Assembly (NCBI GenBank): GCA_963663945.1
Contig: OY760687.1
Location: forward strand, 2,170,001 to 2,234,000
Length of the DNA: 64,000 nucleotides
Origin: Bin87 sp963663945
GTDB taxonomy: Bacteria > Chloroflexota > Dehalococcoidia > Lucifugimonadales > UBA3495
Reading direction: 5' to 3'
The translations under genes were made by a program, and so were the position numbers. This document shows positions 1 through 10,278 of this stretch, in pieces. Every line of letters begins with the position of its first letter. Position 1 is the first letter of the stretch. The notes beneath the pieces are model-generated. The model was not told the origin of the DNA. It ran no database searches and saw only the letters and a program-made list of their open reading frames with translations.

Positions 1-276
1 AAGGGCACCGGCAACATGGAGCTGCACCTGGACCGCCGGCTCGCCGACCAGCGCTACTTCCCCGCCATCGACGTGGTGCGCAGCGGCACCCGCCGGGAGG
101 AGTTGCTCTACGACCAGGAAGCCATGCCCCAGATCTGGCTGCTACGGCGCATGGTAACGCTGGCCTCCGGCGGCGACCAGGCCAACATGGGTGACGCCAC
201 CAAGCGCGTCCTCGAGCGCCTGGCCCGCACTCGTTCCAACTCCGAGTTCCTCACCAACCTGACCAAAGACTCCTGA
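1..276 (+). CDS. rho: Transcription termination factor Rho, C-terminal fragment
   Basis: The reading frame is open from the first base of the window and ends at a stop codon at 274-276, so only the last 91 residues are visible. The peptide contains the stretch GTGNMELHLDRRLA followed by FPAID and SGTRREELL, which is diagnostic of the C-terminal RecA-like domain of Rho, the hexameric RNA helicase that ends transcription. The gene ends 28 bases before a strong hairpin and T-tract. The N-terminal RNA-binding part lies outside the window. Identification rests on family recognition and is very secure. Confidence 0.96.
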   Translation, partial: KGTGNMELHLDRRLADQRYFPAIDVVRSGTRREELLYDQEAMPQIWLLRRMVTLASGGDQANMGDATKRVLERLARTRSNSEFLTNLTKDS

Positions 277-304
277 CACCGATCGGGAGATGAACAAAAA
301 ACTG

Positions 305-333
305 GGAGGCGGGTTAGAAACCCGCCTCCTTTT
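305..333. terminator. Bidirectional intrinsic terminator between rho and the TIG surface protein gene
   Basis: A perfect 11-bp stem (GGAGGCGGGTT at 305-315 pairing with 319-329) has a 3-nt loop and is followed by TTTT on the plus strand. On the minus strand the hairpin is followed by a run of six T (the complement of AAAAAA at 296-301). It sits between two convergent genes and can terminate both. Confidence 0.9.
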
Positions 334-338
334 GGTTG

Positions 339-2870
339 CTACGCGTCGGCTCCTGGGTCACCTCCGCCACCGTCGCCGCCTCCGGGACCTCCGCCGGTCC
401 CACGGCGCCGTATCACCAGCGCAACTACTGCTCCGGCCACGGCCAGGACCACCACCACTGCGATCACGATCAGCGCGATCGCGAGCCCGCTGAGTCCGCC
501 GCCTCCCGGCTCATCCTCAGCAACCGGACGGTCCCGGGTCTCGGTTTCTCCAGTCGCCACGGCCGCCACGATGGTGGAAGTCAGAGCTCCCTGGTCAATG
601 GTCGGCGGAGGCGGCACCGGAGTAGCCGTGGGCTCCGGCGTCGGTGTGGGTTCTGGAGTCGGTGTGGGCTCCGGCGTCGGTGTGGGCAGCGGAGTTGCCG
701 TCGGTTCCGGCGTCGGTGTGGGTTCCGGTGTGTTTGTGGGAAGAGGTGTATTAGTCGGCAAGGGCGTGTTCGTAGGAATCGGTGTCGGTGTCGCGTACCG
801 CTGTGGGAAGAGCGTCACGGTGGCGACCACGCCGGGCAAGCGTTCACCCGATTCGTAGACGTGAAACGTTGCCGGATAGGTTCGCTCTTCAGCCCAATCC
901 CGATGGTAATCTTCAGGTATGACCGTCGTTCCCGAGAATCTACCTTCGCGGGAATCAAATCTGGTTTCTCCGTCAAACAACAAGGTAGGACCGTTGCTAA
1001 TCCTTACCGAGTAACCTTGCCGGAACCGGTCGAGACCGCTCACGGTCACCAGAATGGGCTGCCCAATACGGACATCTTCTGGATTGACCTCGAGCTTGCC
1101 GGCCGCGACCTCGATCTCCAAGTTCAGGGTGAGCTCGTGAATCGGGTAGCCATCGATCTTGATCACGGGGCGGATGCGCTCTCCGCCCTCGGTCCGGGAC
1201 GTGACACGGTACTCGTGGTTCCACTGACCGTCGGACGTATAAATGCTGTGCTCGATGCGGTCATTAATCTCAAGGGTAACGTGCGGAGGACTGTAGTATT
1301 GCCGGTCGGGCGGGAAATTTTCACCGCGGAACAGAAGATAATCACCCGGCGCCACTTCGCCCTCATCGGGAGTGACGGTCAGCCTCGGCGCGGCGACGTC
1401 GATCTCGGCCGACGCCTTGACGCCGGCGTCGCTGGTGATTTCCACTTCTTCGTCACCATTGGAGTCCAGAAGCTTGGTGATCAGATCGCTCCGGATGCCG
1501 CCGTCGTCGTTCAGGACAGCCACGGTGCCCAGGAAGCGACCACCTCTCTGGATCTCGGGGCAGTCGCCGGACGACCGGACTCGATCGTTGCCTTCATCTA
1601 GGAAAGCCAATGGGATCCCGCCCAGGGTTACCTGGCAAACCTCATCGCCCGGCAGGTTGTTGGAACGAACGAGGAATTGTTGACCAAGCCCAACCCCGCG
1701 AGATGGGATACCGCTGATAGTGAGGTCGGCGTCGCCGATGGTTACCTTGGCGGAGACCGGGTTGGATCCGATGTATACCGTGATCACGACGGTACCGCTG
1801 ACATTGGTCGGCAGGGTTACGATGATATTGTCTCCGGCGAGGCTATAGTTGGCCCGTCTACCGGCGACCTGAACTGAGGTCACATTGCCGCGACTGCCGC
1901 CGACGAACTTGAGCGTCACCTCATCGCCAGGCGAAACTTCGGTGCGGCCCACCATTTCCAATCCAGGCATGATCAGTAGGGAGATCGACGTGCCGTTGGT
2001 ATTGCCTCCTCCGTCAACCGCACATATCTGGTGCCTGACGGCGGATCGGAAATGACTCTGAGAAACCTCGAACACAGATGAAAATCGGTAATCTGAGCCC
2101 ACTTCCGCAGAACCAACTCGCGTCCAACCGTTCCAGTTAGCGGCATTGGCATCGTTGCAGTTTTGCGATCCGCTATCGGCGATGGCGTGAATTTCGACCG
2201 TCACGCCTTCCTCAAAGCCGAAACCGTGCAACGTTACCTCTTCACCGTATCCAACTTCGTTATCGCCATCTATTTCGAGCGTGGCGTCTACCCGGACGGT
2301 ATCGCTCAGCGCCGTGCCATCGTCCCACTCGATAGTGACTTCGTACTGATCATCTTCGGTGTCCGGATGGTCCGGTAGCTCAAAGTTGCGCAGCTCGATT
2401 ATCACCGGGTAGTCAGCGCTGTCACAAACGCCCGGGTCACCGCTGCCTCTGCGCCAGGACTGGCATCCGGGCAATTCGATTTCGTGGGGTTCACCGAATC
2501 CCTCGTACGGGTTAACCCAATCGGGGGTGAACCTCCCGCCCGCGAGGATGACTACCTCATCCTCATCGAAACCAGAAGGAAACCCAATATCTTCGTGAAG
2601 AAATATGGTGAATTCCTGGTTCAACTCCCCTGGGCTGCAACCGGCAGGCGTGAATGTGAGGGTCAGATCAGCCTTCATGCCCGGGGTGTAGTCATCGTCC
2701 TGGTCAATATTCAGTCCGCTACAACTCTCCTGCGCCGACGCCGTTTCCGGGTTCGTGGCCCACAGGGCGACGGTCAACGCCGCAACGGCCAGCGCCAGCA
2801 CCCCCACCGCCGGCCAGACAAAGGCACGACGGGATCCGCCTGACATAAAAAAATTTTCATATACGCGCAC
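339..2870 (-). CDS. Secreted, membrane-anchored TIG/Ig-like surface protein with Pro-Thr linker
   Basis: 843 residues starting at a GTG with GGAGG six bases upstream. Residues about 17-37 form a signal segment ending in an ASA-QE cleavage-like site near residue 47. Residues 50-690 are beta-rich with repeated short segments of the type found in IPT/TIG and filamin-like Ig folds (for example PSRGVGLGQQF and TVTPDEGEVAPGDYLLF). Residues 693-757 are a Pro-Thr/Pro-Glu repeat linker. Residues about 791-820 are a transmembrane helix followed by three Arg and a Gly-rich tail. The order signal, Ig-like domains, flexible linker, C-terminal anchor suggests an extracellular domain held away from the cell surface. 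The ligand is unknown. It is convergent with rho. A weak TATACT at 2941-2946 on the minus strand could be its -10. Confidence 0.8.
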   Translation of the reverse strand: MRVYENFFMSGGSRRAFVWPAVGVLALAVAALTVALWATNPETASAQESCSGLNIDQDDDYTPGMKADLTLTFTPAGCSPGELNQEFTIFLHEDIGFPSGFDEDEVVILAGGRFTPDWVNPYEGFGEPHEIELPGCQSWRRGSGDPGVCDSADYPVIIELRNFELPDHPDTEDDQYEVTIEWDDGTALSDTVRVDATLEIDGDNEVGYGEEVTLHGFGFEEGVTVEIHAIADSGSQNCNDANAANWNGWTRVGSAEVGSDYRFSSVFEVSQSHFRSAVRHQICAVDGGGNTNGTSISLLIMPGLEMVGRTEVSPGDEVTLKFVGGSRGNVTSVQVAGRRANYSLAGDNIIVTLPTNVSGTVVITVYIGSNPVSAKVTIGDADLTISGIPSRGVGLGQQFLVRSNNLPGDEVCQVTLGGIPLAFLDEGNDRVRSSGDCPEIQRGGRFLGTVAVLNDDGGIRSDLITKLLDSNGDEEVEITSDAGVKASAEIDVAAPRLTVTPDEGEVAPGDYLLFRGENFPPDRQYYSPPHVTLEINDRIEHSIYTSDGQWNHEYRVTSRTEGGERIRPVIKIDGYPIHELTLNLEIEVAAGKLEVNPEDVRIGQPILVTVSGLDRFRQGYSVRISNGPTLLFDGETRFDSREGRFSGTTVIPEDYHRDWAEERTYPATFHVYESGERLPGVVATVTLFPQRYATPTPIPTNTPLPTNTPLPTNTPEPTPTPEPTATPLPTPTPEPTPTPEPTPTPEPTATPVPPPPTIDQGALTSTIVAAVATGETETRDRPVAEDEPGGGGLSGLAIALIVIAVVVVLAVAGAVVALVIRRRGTGGGPGGGDGGGGDPGADA
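600..797 (-). repeat. In-frame tandem repeats encoding the Pro-Thr linker
   Basis: Imperfect units of about 18 bp (GTCGGTGTGGGCTCCGGC on the plus strand) run through this stretch. Read on the coding minus strand they give the PTPTPEPT linker of the surface protein. Such arrays can change length by slippage. They are coding and have no spacers, so this is not a CRISPR array. Confidence 0.8.
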
Positions 2871-3208
2871 GGGTATCCTCCCTGGGTCTCCAACCTTTCA
2901 TTCACGCCGCCCTACCAGTCCCGTAGCGGCCGACCTTTTCAGTATATGACACGCGGTGCGGTGACCGGCCGACTCTGGCCGGCCGGTTCAAGCCATTTTC
3001 GGCCCCACCAGCCAGTAGACCACGGGTTGGGCTACCCACCGCATACGTCGCAAATGTCCGAACGGCTTTATAATTCTTTCCAATAGCGTAGCGAAAGCTT
3101 CGAACCGCCGACGGCAAATCGTGCACACTGTCCGGGACGTATAATGTTCGTCTACAGCCTGTCGCCTCGCCGGCGGGCAGATCTAATATAATCCATGGGA
3201 GAACGCGC
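2871..3208. other. Divergent intergenic region with candidate promoters only
   Basis: No gene is supported here. Plus-strand TATAAT hexamers occur at 3069-3074, 3140-3145 and 3187-3192, all without a convincing -35. The middle one lies 64 bases before the GTG of the response regulator and is the best placed. A minus-strand TATACT at 2941-2946 is positioned for the surface protein. Short palindromic sequence surrounds AAGCTT near 3095-3100. Confidence 0.5.
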
Positions 3209-3991
3209 GTGGCCCCGCGCTCAGGCAACATACTCATAGTCGATGACGAAGCTACGTCCGCCATAGTTCGGGCGGTGTGCCGCCGGCTCGAAGACGAAGG
3301 GTGGGGCACCACCGTGGTCGGCAAGGACGAGCACGGCTCCGCCGACGAGATGATGTGGGCCGCGCTGGACGCCATTGACCAGCACCTCCCAGACGGCGTG
3401 ATCCTGGATGTCCGCCTCGGCGAATACCGCGACGACCAGTTCAAGGGTCTGGACATCCTGAAACGCATCGTTGGGCAGCACCCTCGCCTCCCGGTCCTGA
3501 TGTTCACCCAGTACAGCCAGGGCGTCGAGCGCGATACGGTGGCCCGCAGCGCCCTCCAGGTGGAGGCTCCCGTCGAGTTCATCGACAAGCTGGCCTCACC
3601 CGAAGAGGTCGCGCTGCGCATTCGCCGCCTTGTCGGAGCCGAGCCGCGTTCCATCGCCATCGGCAGCCGGATCATCGTCGACACCGACGCGCGGACCGTG
3701 CTGGTGCGCAACGAAGATGGGCTGGCATCGGAGGTCGCCGACGTATCCGGACGCCGGTTTGACATCCTGCGCGAACTGGCGGAAGCGTGGTACCGCAGTC
3801 CCGGTAACATGGTGCCCTTCGACCGACTGGAGCGTTACCTTGAAGGCGACGACACCCGTGCCTCGCTGCGGGTCCGCGTTCGCGAGATCAAGGTGTCCCT
3901 GGGCCGGGCGTTGGGCATTTCATTGGGCGCCAACGATTTCATCGTCAGCGTGCGTGACCGGGGCTACCGGTTGCTGCCCCCGCGCGAGTAG
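3209..3991 (+). CDS. OmpR-family response regulator
   Basis: 260 residues from a GTG preceded by GGGAGA. Residues 1-140 are a receiver domain with the acidic pair D12-D13, a phosphoacceptor Asp at 67 (VILDVRL), T100 and K127. Residues 145-258 form a winged-helix DNA-binding domain ending in the wing sequence VRDRGYRLL. It should bind DNA when phosphorylated by the histidine kinase whose gene starts nine bases downstream. The loop after D67 (LGEYRDDQFKG) is longer than usual, but the key residues are intact. The target genes cannot be read from the sequence. The neighbouring secreted Pro-Thr proteins suggest an envelope-related role, which is inference only. Confidence 0.88.
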   Translation: MAPRSGNILIVDDEATSAIVRAVCRRLEDEGWGTTVVGKDEHGSADEMMWAALDAIDQHLPDGVILDVRLGEYRDDQFKGLDILKRIVGQHPRLPVLMFTQYSQGVERDTVARSALQVEAPVEFIDKLASPEEVALRIRRLVGAEPRSIAIGSRIIVDTDARTVLVRNEDGLASEVADVSGRRFDILRELAEAWYRSPGNMVPFDRLERYLEGDDTRASLRVRVREIKVSLGRALGISLGANDFIVSVRDRGYRLLPPRE

Positions 3992-4000
3992 AGAGATCCC

Positions 4001-4984
4001 ATGGCGGTTTTGACCAGGCGACGACTGTCCTTCCACCCGTGGCCCGCCATGGTTGGCATCACCCTGGCTATTCTCGGCCTGGCGCTGATGATCTCGTCGC
4101 TGTTCTTGCCGCCGGATCGGTTGTTCCCGGAGCCCTGGGCAATCGAGCCCCTGTCGTACATCGGCATCGCCGGTGTTGTTTTCGGCCTGGCTGTTGCCGT
4201 AAGTGTTTACGCAGTTTCAAGCATGCGTCACCGCCATGCTGACGGCCTTAATGGCGCGGACGACTGGAGCAAGCTGACCGAGCAGCATTTTGAGACGTTT
4301 CAGCACGACCTCGGTCGTCCCATGCGTCGCATCCTGGGCAAGTGCCGCGAAGTTCGCGGCGTGCTGGCCGCCACCGGGGAGGACGTGTCCGCCGTTATTC
4401 ACGAACTGCTGGACGAGATCGAAGAGCAGGCGCCGTCGTTCCGGCTCATGATGGGTAACATCCAGGTCATGATCAACCTTGAAACGCCGGACGCGCCGAT
4501 AGAACGGTATCCAGTGGAACCCTCTGCCGTCGTGAGCCGCATCGTCGAACGTTACACCGGCCAGGTCGCCGAGCAGGGCAAGGACATCGCGTGGTGGTCG
4601 GAGCCGGAGGATTTCGGCCTGGTGTATTCGGATGCCACCGCCCTGGAGCACATCATCGCCAACCTGGTGGACAACGCGCTCCGCTACGGCGGCGACTATA
4701 TTGAAATAACGGTGACCCGAGATTCCTACAACTTCCAGGTGCGCGTGGCCGATGACGGACCCGGCATTCCGGTTCACTATCGGGCTCACCTGTTCGACCG
4801 TGGTTGGACGCCACAGTTGGGCCGCAGCGAAGAGAAGACCTCCTCAGGCCTCGGGCTGTACATCAGCCGCACACTGGCCCTTCGGTACGGCGGGGATCTC
4901 ACCGTGGAGTCGACGCTGGCGATGGCCGAAGGCGCCCACACCGTGTTCACGTTGACGCTGCCCGTCGGCGCTCCCGACTCCTAG
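4001..4984 (+). CDS. Membrane sensor histidine kinase
   Basis: 327 residues. Two transmembrane helices (about 16-36 and 52-74) enclose a very short external loop. A dimerisation helix carries the phosphorylatable H102 in the motif HDLGRP, a variant of the usual HELRTP. The ATPase domain shows an N-box with N225 (NLVDNALRYGG), the G1 box DDGPGI at 251-256 and the G2 box GLGL at 283-286. It lies nine bases after its response regulator and is almost certainly cotranscribed with it. The tiny extracellular loop means the signal is probably sensed within the membrane or through a partner. Confidence 0.88.
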   Translation: MAVLTRRRLSFHPWPAMVGITLAILGLALMISSLFLPPDRLFPEPWAIEPLSYIGIAGVVFGLAVAVSVYAVSSMRHRHADGLNGADDWSKLTEQHFETFQHDLGRPMRRILGKCREVRGVLAATGEDVSAVIHELLDEIEEQAPSFRLMMGNIQVMINLETPDAPIERYPVEPSAVVSRIVERYTGQVAEQGKDIAWWSEPEDFGLVYSDATALEHIIANLVDNALRYGGDYIEITVTRDSYNFQVRVADDGPGIPVHYRAHLFDRGWTPQLGRSEEKTSSGLGLYISRTLALRYGGDLTVESTLAMAEGAHTVFTLTLPVGAPDS

Positions 4985-5015
4985 CTTCCGCTTTTCTGCT
5001 TCGGACCGTCGAACT

Positions 5016-5855
5016 TTGCGGCAGCAAATCCTAGCCGTCACCGCTGCTATCCTGCTGGTGGCTTTGTTCCTGGCTCTCTGGCTATCGAATTTGCCGGGTC
5101 TACCCGCGGTCCCGTACCAGACAGCACGGATCCAGCCTACGCCTACCCCCATTCCGGTCGCGCCCATGCCCATAGTGGTGACCGCTACCCCGACTCCCTC
5201 GCCTACACCCACCCCTACCGCCCTGCCCACACCGACACTGCCGCCCACGCCGGTTCCGACGCCCACGTTACGGCCCACCGTTACGCCGATTCAGCCGACA
5301 CCCACGCCGCGACCTCATTTCCTGGACGTGCACGACCCTCCAGACATGGCGACCATCTACGGTCCGCCGGTGATTGTCGTATCCGGCGCCACGCTACCCT
5401 GGTCCATCGTTGAGTTCATATACTCCAGTAGCGCATTTCCGGAGCGGGACGTAAGCGTGCAGGCGGACGGCGCCGGAAACTATGCCGGCACGGTGCCCTT
5501 GTCCACCGGGATAAACGTGATCGAGGTCATCGGTTACCACGGCTCATCTTCACGACAGGAACGACGATTTCTTCAGGTGCATTACGCGGGCTCCCAGGAA
5601 GAGCTGACGTTGACGGTGACAGGTCCCGAGGACGCATCCACGGTCACCGAACGCGTCCTGACCGTCACCGGGTTCACGGCGCCGGACGCCGAGGTTGTCA
5701 TAAGCAACCTGATACCCGCGTTGCCCGACCCCACCGGCCTCTGGGTAGCCAACCTGCTGCTTCAGCCTGGGCTCAACACGATACGAGTGGTGGCGTCCAG
5801 AGGCGACGAAGTGACGGAAGCAGTCTTCACGGTCACGTACCAGGCGGGATCCTGA
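5016..5855 (+). CDS. Secreted/anchored protein with Pro-Thr linker and two Ig-like domains
   Basis: 279 residues starting at TTG. A hydrophobic N-terminal helix (about 5-26) acts as signal or anchor. Residues about 38-100 form a Pro-Thr linker. Two beta-sandwich repeats follow (about 103-190 and 195-278) that share the pattern of an opening G.A, a turn, PL..G.N.I.V and F.V.Y, typical of bacterial Ig-like modules. It is 31 bases downstream of the sensor kinase and may be cotranscribed. Its architecture mirrors that of the 339-2870 protein with the order reversed: anchor, linker, then domains. No enzymatic motif is visible. Confidence 0.72.
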   Translation: MRQQILAVTAAILLVALFLALWLSNLPGLPAVPYQTARIQPTPTPIPVAPMPIVVTATPTPSPTPTPTALPTPTLPPTPVPTPTLRPTVTPIQPTPTPRPHFLDVHDPPDMATIYGPPVIVVSGATLPWSIVEFIYSSSAFPERDVSVQADGAGNYAGTVPLSTGINVIEVIGYHGSSSRQERRFLQVHYAGSQEELTLTVTGPEDASTVTERVLTVTGFTAPDAEVVISNLIPALPDPTGLWVANLLLQPGLNTIRVVASRGDEVTEAVFTVTYQAGS

Positions 5856-6009
5856 CCCGAGCCCGGATCAACCACCTGATCCGGCTGGGATTTACCAATG
5901 CCGTGCCTGTATCGGGAGGGCGATTGTCTCCCACCGCTCGGGACCTCCTGGACGCCGCCGCCGCCGTCACGCTGGCCGTAGCCCGAGGCTACACCGATCG
6001 GCGTTTGTG

Positions 6010-6018
6010 TGGTAAAAT
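6010..6018 (+). promoter_or_regulatory. Extended -10 element upstream of dnaG
   Basis: TGGTAAAAT matches an extended -10 (TGnTAtAAT). It lies 40 bases before the dnaG ATG. No convincing -35 is seen, as expected for extended -10 promoters. The identical nonamer precedes the gene at 37001. Confidence 0.5.
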
Positions 6019-6057
6019 ATGTTTGGCGAATTGTCTCCGTGGTAATTTGCTTTTCTC

Positions 6058-7899
6058 ATGACGCAACTGGATGACGTAAAAAGCCGGCTGGACATCGTCG
6101 AATTGGTCGGCGGCTACGTTCAGTTGCAAAGGTCAGGCAGTTCCTTCAAGGCGAATTGCCCTTTCCACGACGAAAGGACGCCGTCCTTCTTCGTATTTCC
6201 TGATCGCCAGTCCTGGCGTTGTTTCGGCGCCTGTGCCGAGGGCGGAGACGCTTTTTCCTTCGTGATGAAGAAGGAGCGTGTGGACTTCCGGGAAGCGTTG
6301 GTCCGCCTGGGCGCCCGTGTCGGCATCACCATTACCGACCAGGCCGAAACCGGCGGTCGTTCGCAATTACTGTTCGAGATCAACGATGCTGCTCGCCAAT
6401 TTTTCCAGCGCTGCCTCGCGGAGCCGGAAGCGGCCTTTGTGCGCGAATACCTTCTGGGACGGGGCGTCAACGACCGGTCATTGCAAGTCTTTGAATTCGG
6501 CTACAGCCCGGCGCGCGATAATCGCCTGCTCAGGCATCTGACCGACTCGGGCTATGCCACCGCAGATATAGCGGATGCCGGCCTGGCCCGGGAAACGGAA
6601 GATGGACGCCACTACGACCTTTTCCGCGGTCGGCTGATGATTCCCATTCGGGACTGGTCGGCGCGCGTTGCCGGATTCGGCAGCCGGGCCCTGGACGACA
6701 ACGCCACCCCGAAATATCTCAACACCCCGCGGACACCGGTGTTCGACAAGTCGCGAATTCTTTACGCCATGAACCTGGCCAAAGAACCCGTCCGTCAGCA
6801 CGGCGCGGTCATCGTCGAAGGGTACATGGACGCCGTGATGGCCCACCAGCACGGGTTCGACAATGTCGTCGCATCCATGGGAACCGCCCTCACCGAGCAC
6901 CAGGTTGCCCTGGTACGGAGACTGACTCATCGCGTGACCATGGCGCTGGACGGTGATCCGGCCGGGCGCAACGCGACGCTGCGCAGCCTGGAATCGTCAT
7001 GGGGCGTTTTTCAACAGCGCGACCAACGATCTGCCGGTCAGGCCGGCGCGTCAGTCCTGCAACAGCCGGAGTCGCTGGACCTCCGGGTCGCGGAGCTGCC
7101 CGCTGGTAAAGACCCGGACGATTACATCCGGCAGTCACCCCAAGATTGGACCGAATTTATTGATGGCGCTGCCCCACTGTTCGACTACCTGCTGGCCGCG
7201 CTGGCCGAGCGGGTCGACACGTCGACTGCGGACGGGCGGTCCTGGGCCGCGCAAACCATGTTGCGCTTTGTGGCGCACGTCCCAGACCCGATCAAACGGG
7301 ATTTCTACCTGGACGCCCTTGCGGCGCATTTCGGCGTGGACGTGGCAACCCTGCGCGCGGCAATGCCTGTGGCGGCCCGCGCGGATGGCCAGAGCAGGCG
7401 CACCAACCGTGCGCCGAACACCGCGGACGAAGCAACTCCGCTCCCGGGTACGGACGGGAATGCTACCGAAGAGTGGGTGTTGGCAATACTGTTGCAACAT
7501 CGGGACGATCTGGAGATTGACGCGGCTGACTCCGTGCAAGCGACGTGGTTCAGCCGGTCTGAGAACCGGGAAATTTTTCGATCCGTATGTTCTATTGTGG
7601 AAGCCAACGCCGATGACAAGATATCAGTCCCACCCGAGTTGGAACCCCACGTCAAGCAGTTAAGCGATCGCAACCTGATGCTTTCCACTCCGGCTAAAGT
7701 CGAGCAAGCCTGGCATCAGGCCTGTCTGAATCTCGAAAAGGAACACCTGAACAAGGAAATTTATCAATCAACCGGTGCGATGGAGGATGAGGATGTGTTC
7801 GAGTCCGATTCCGAAATCCTCAATACCTGGTTGATCAATACGCAACGCCGACGCGAGATCGATCTGCTACGGCAGCCGGCCTCGCCACACCACAAATGA
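6058..7899 (+). CDS. dnaG: DNA primase DnaG
   Basis: 613 residues, normal length for the family. The N-terminal CHC2 zinc finger has C34, H37, C55 and C59. The central Toprim catalytic core shows E254 (VIVEGYMDA) and the D298-G-D300 metal-binding pair. The C-terminal third would contact the helicase. DnaG makes RNA primers for lagging-strand replication. The gene overlaps the start region of rpoD, giving the classic dnaG-rpoD arrangement, although no rpsU precedes it. No clear Shine-Dalgarno sequence precedes the ATG. An extended -10 lies 40 bases upstream, so the leader is short. Confidence 0.97.
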   Translation: MTQLDDVKSRLDIVELVGGYVQLQRSGSSFKANCPFHDERTPSFFVFPDRQSWRCFGACAEGGDAFSFVMKKERVDFREALVRLGARVGITITDQAETGGRSQLLFEINDAARQFFQRCLAEPEAAFVREYLLGRGVNDRSLQVFEFGYSPARDNRLLRHLTDSGYATADIADAGLARETEDGRHYDLFRGRLMIPIRDWSARVAGFGSRALDDNATPKYLNTPRTPVFDKSRILYAMNLAKEPVRQHGAVIVEGYMDAVMAHQHGFDNVVASMGTALTEHQVALVRRLTHRVTMALDGDPAGRNATLRSLESSWGVFQQRDQRSAGQAGASVLQQPESLDLRVAELPAGKDPDDYIRQSPQDWTEFIDGAAPLFDYLLAALAERVDTSTADGRSWAAQTMLRFVAHVPDPIKRDFYLDALAAHFGVDVATLRAAMPVAARADGQSRRTNRAPNTADEATPLPGTDGNATEEWVLAILLQHRDDLEIDAADSVQATWFSRSENREIFRSVCSIVEANADDKISVPPELEPHVKQLSDRNLMLSTPAKVEQAWHQACLNLEKEHLNKEIYQSTGAMEDEDVFESDSEILNTWLINTQRRREIDLLRQPASPHHK

Positions 7900-7910
7900 A
7901 GGAGAGGTTT

Positions 7911-9770
<1,860 letters not shown>

Positions 9771-9794
9771 TGTCGTCGAGCCGAAACTTTTGGA

Positions 9795-9831
9795 TGTGCG
9801 GGGCAGCGCTGAAGGCTGCCCCGCACAATTT
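9795..9831 (+). terminator. Hairpin terminator after rpoD
   Basis: A perfect 13-bp stem (TGTGCGGGGCAGC at 9795-9807 with 9815-9827) has a 7-nt loop and is followed only by ATTTC, so the T-tract is weak. It lies 24 bases after the rpoD stop. Confidence 0.65.
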
Positions 9832-9973
9832 CAGGTGGACGTGTGATTGTGGCTCGTTGATTTTTTGTAAAACTGTCAAAGAACGCTGCTGCGTGTACGG
9901 GCAAATCAAGGGCGTCAAGCCTATACTCCAGCCTGCATACCCGGTCTGGAACGGGGTAAGGGAGGTAATATCG

Positions 9974-10168
9974 GTGGAAGCGATGGAGTTGCCGATTTGT
10001 CAGCAGTGCAACATCGGGGCGTTGGTGCCGCTTTCGGACTACGGGGCTCAAGGTGCGCCGGTCCACTATAAAGCCTGGACCTGCATCAACCCCAGCTGCG
10101 GATACAACATCAAAATTCGCAACGGTGATATTTTCGTCAACGAGCCTATCCGGGCAGGAAGGCACTGA
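9974..10168 (+). CDS. Small zinc-ribbon protein, unknown function
   Basis: 64 residues. The GTG at 9974 is chosen because GGAGG lies eight bases upstream; the longer open frame starting at 9770 runs through the rpoD terminator and is not credible. Two cysteine knuckles (ICQQC near the start and CINPSCGY in the middle) make a four-Cys zinc ribbon. The C-terminus (IKIRNGDIFVNEPI) is a short beta hairpin. It has its own strong terminator directly downstream. It could bind nucleic acid or protein; nothing in the context decides this. Confidence 0.75.
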   Translation: MEAMELPICQQCNIGALVPLSDYGAQGAPVHYKAWTCINPSCGYNIKIRNGDIFVNEPIRAGRH

Positions 10169-10175
10169 CCGTGGC

Positions 10176-10197
10176 GTCCCGCTTCAGCGGGACTTTT
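10176..10197 (+). terminator. Intrinsic terminator after the zinc-ribbon gene
   Basis: GTCCCGC (10176-10182), loop TTCA, GCGGGAC (10187-10193), then TTTT. It lies eight bases after the stop codon. Confidence 0.9.
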
Positions 10198-10278
10198 AGA
10201 GCAGGCCGTCAACATCTCGACGGCGCCGGATCGCGCGCATGAACGGAATATGGCGCGAGGAATAATCAGGGAACAGAT

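Noticed and set aside
600..797. Regular short repeats that could suggest a CRISPR-like array
   Set aside because: The units are adjacent, have no spacers and encode the Pro-Thr linker of the surface protein in frame.
339..1601. Long plus-strand open frame opposite the TIG protein
   Set aside because: It is rich in Arg and low-complexity sequence, a shadow of the GC-rich coding minus strand, with no ribosome site.
2902..3810. 302-codon minus-strand open frame across the response regulator
   Set aside because: The plus-strand product has a complete receiver and winged helix; the minus frame is Ser/Arg-rich with no motif.
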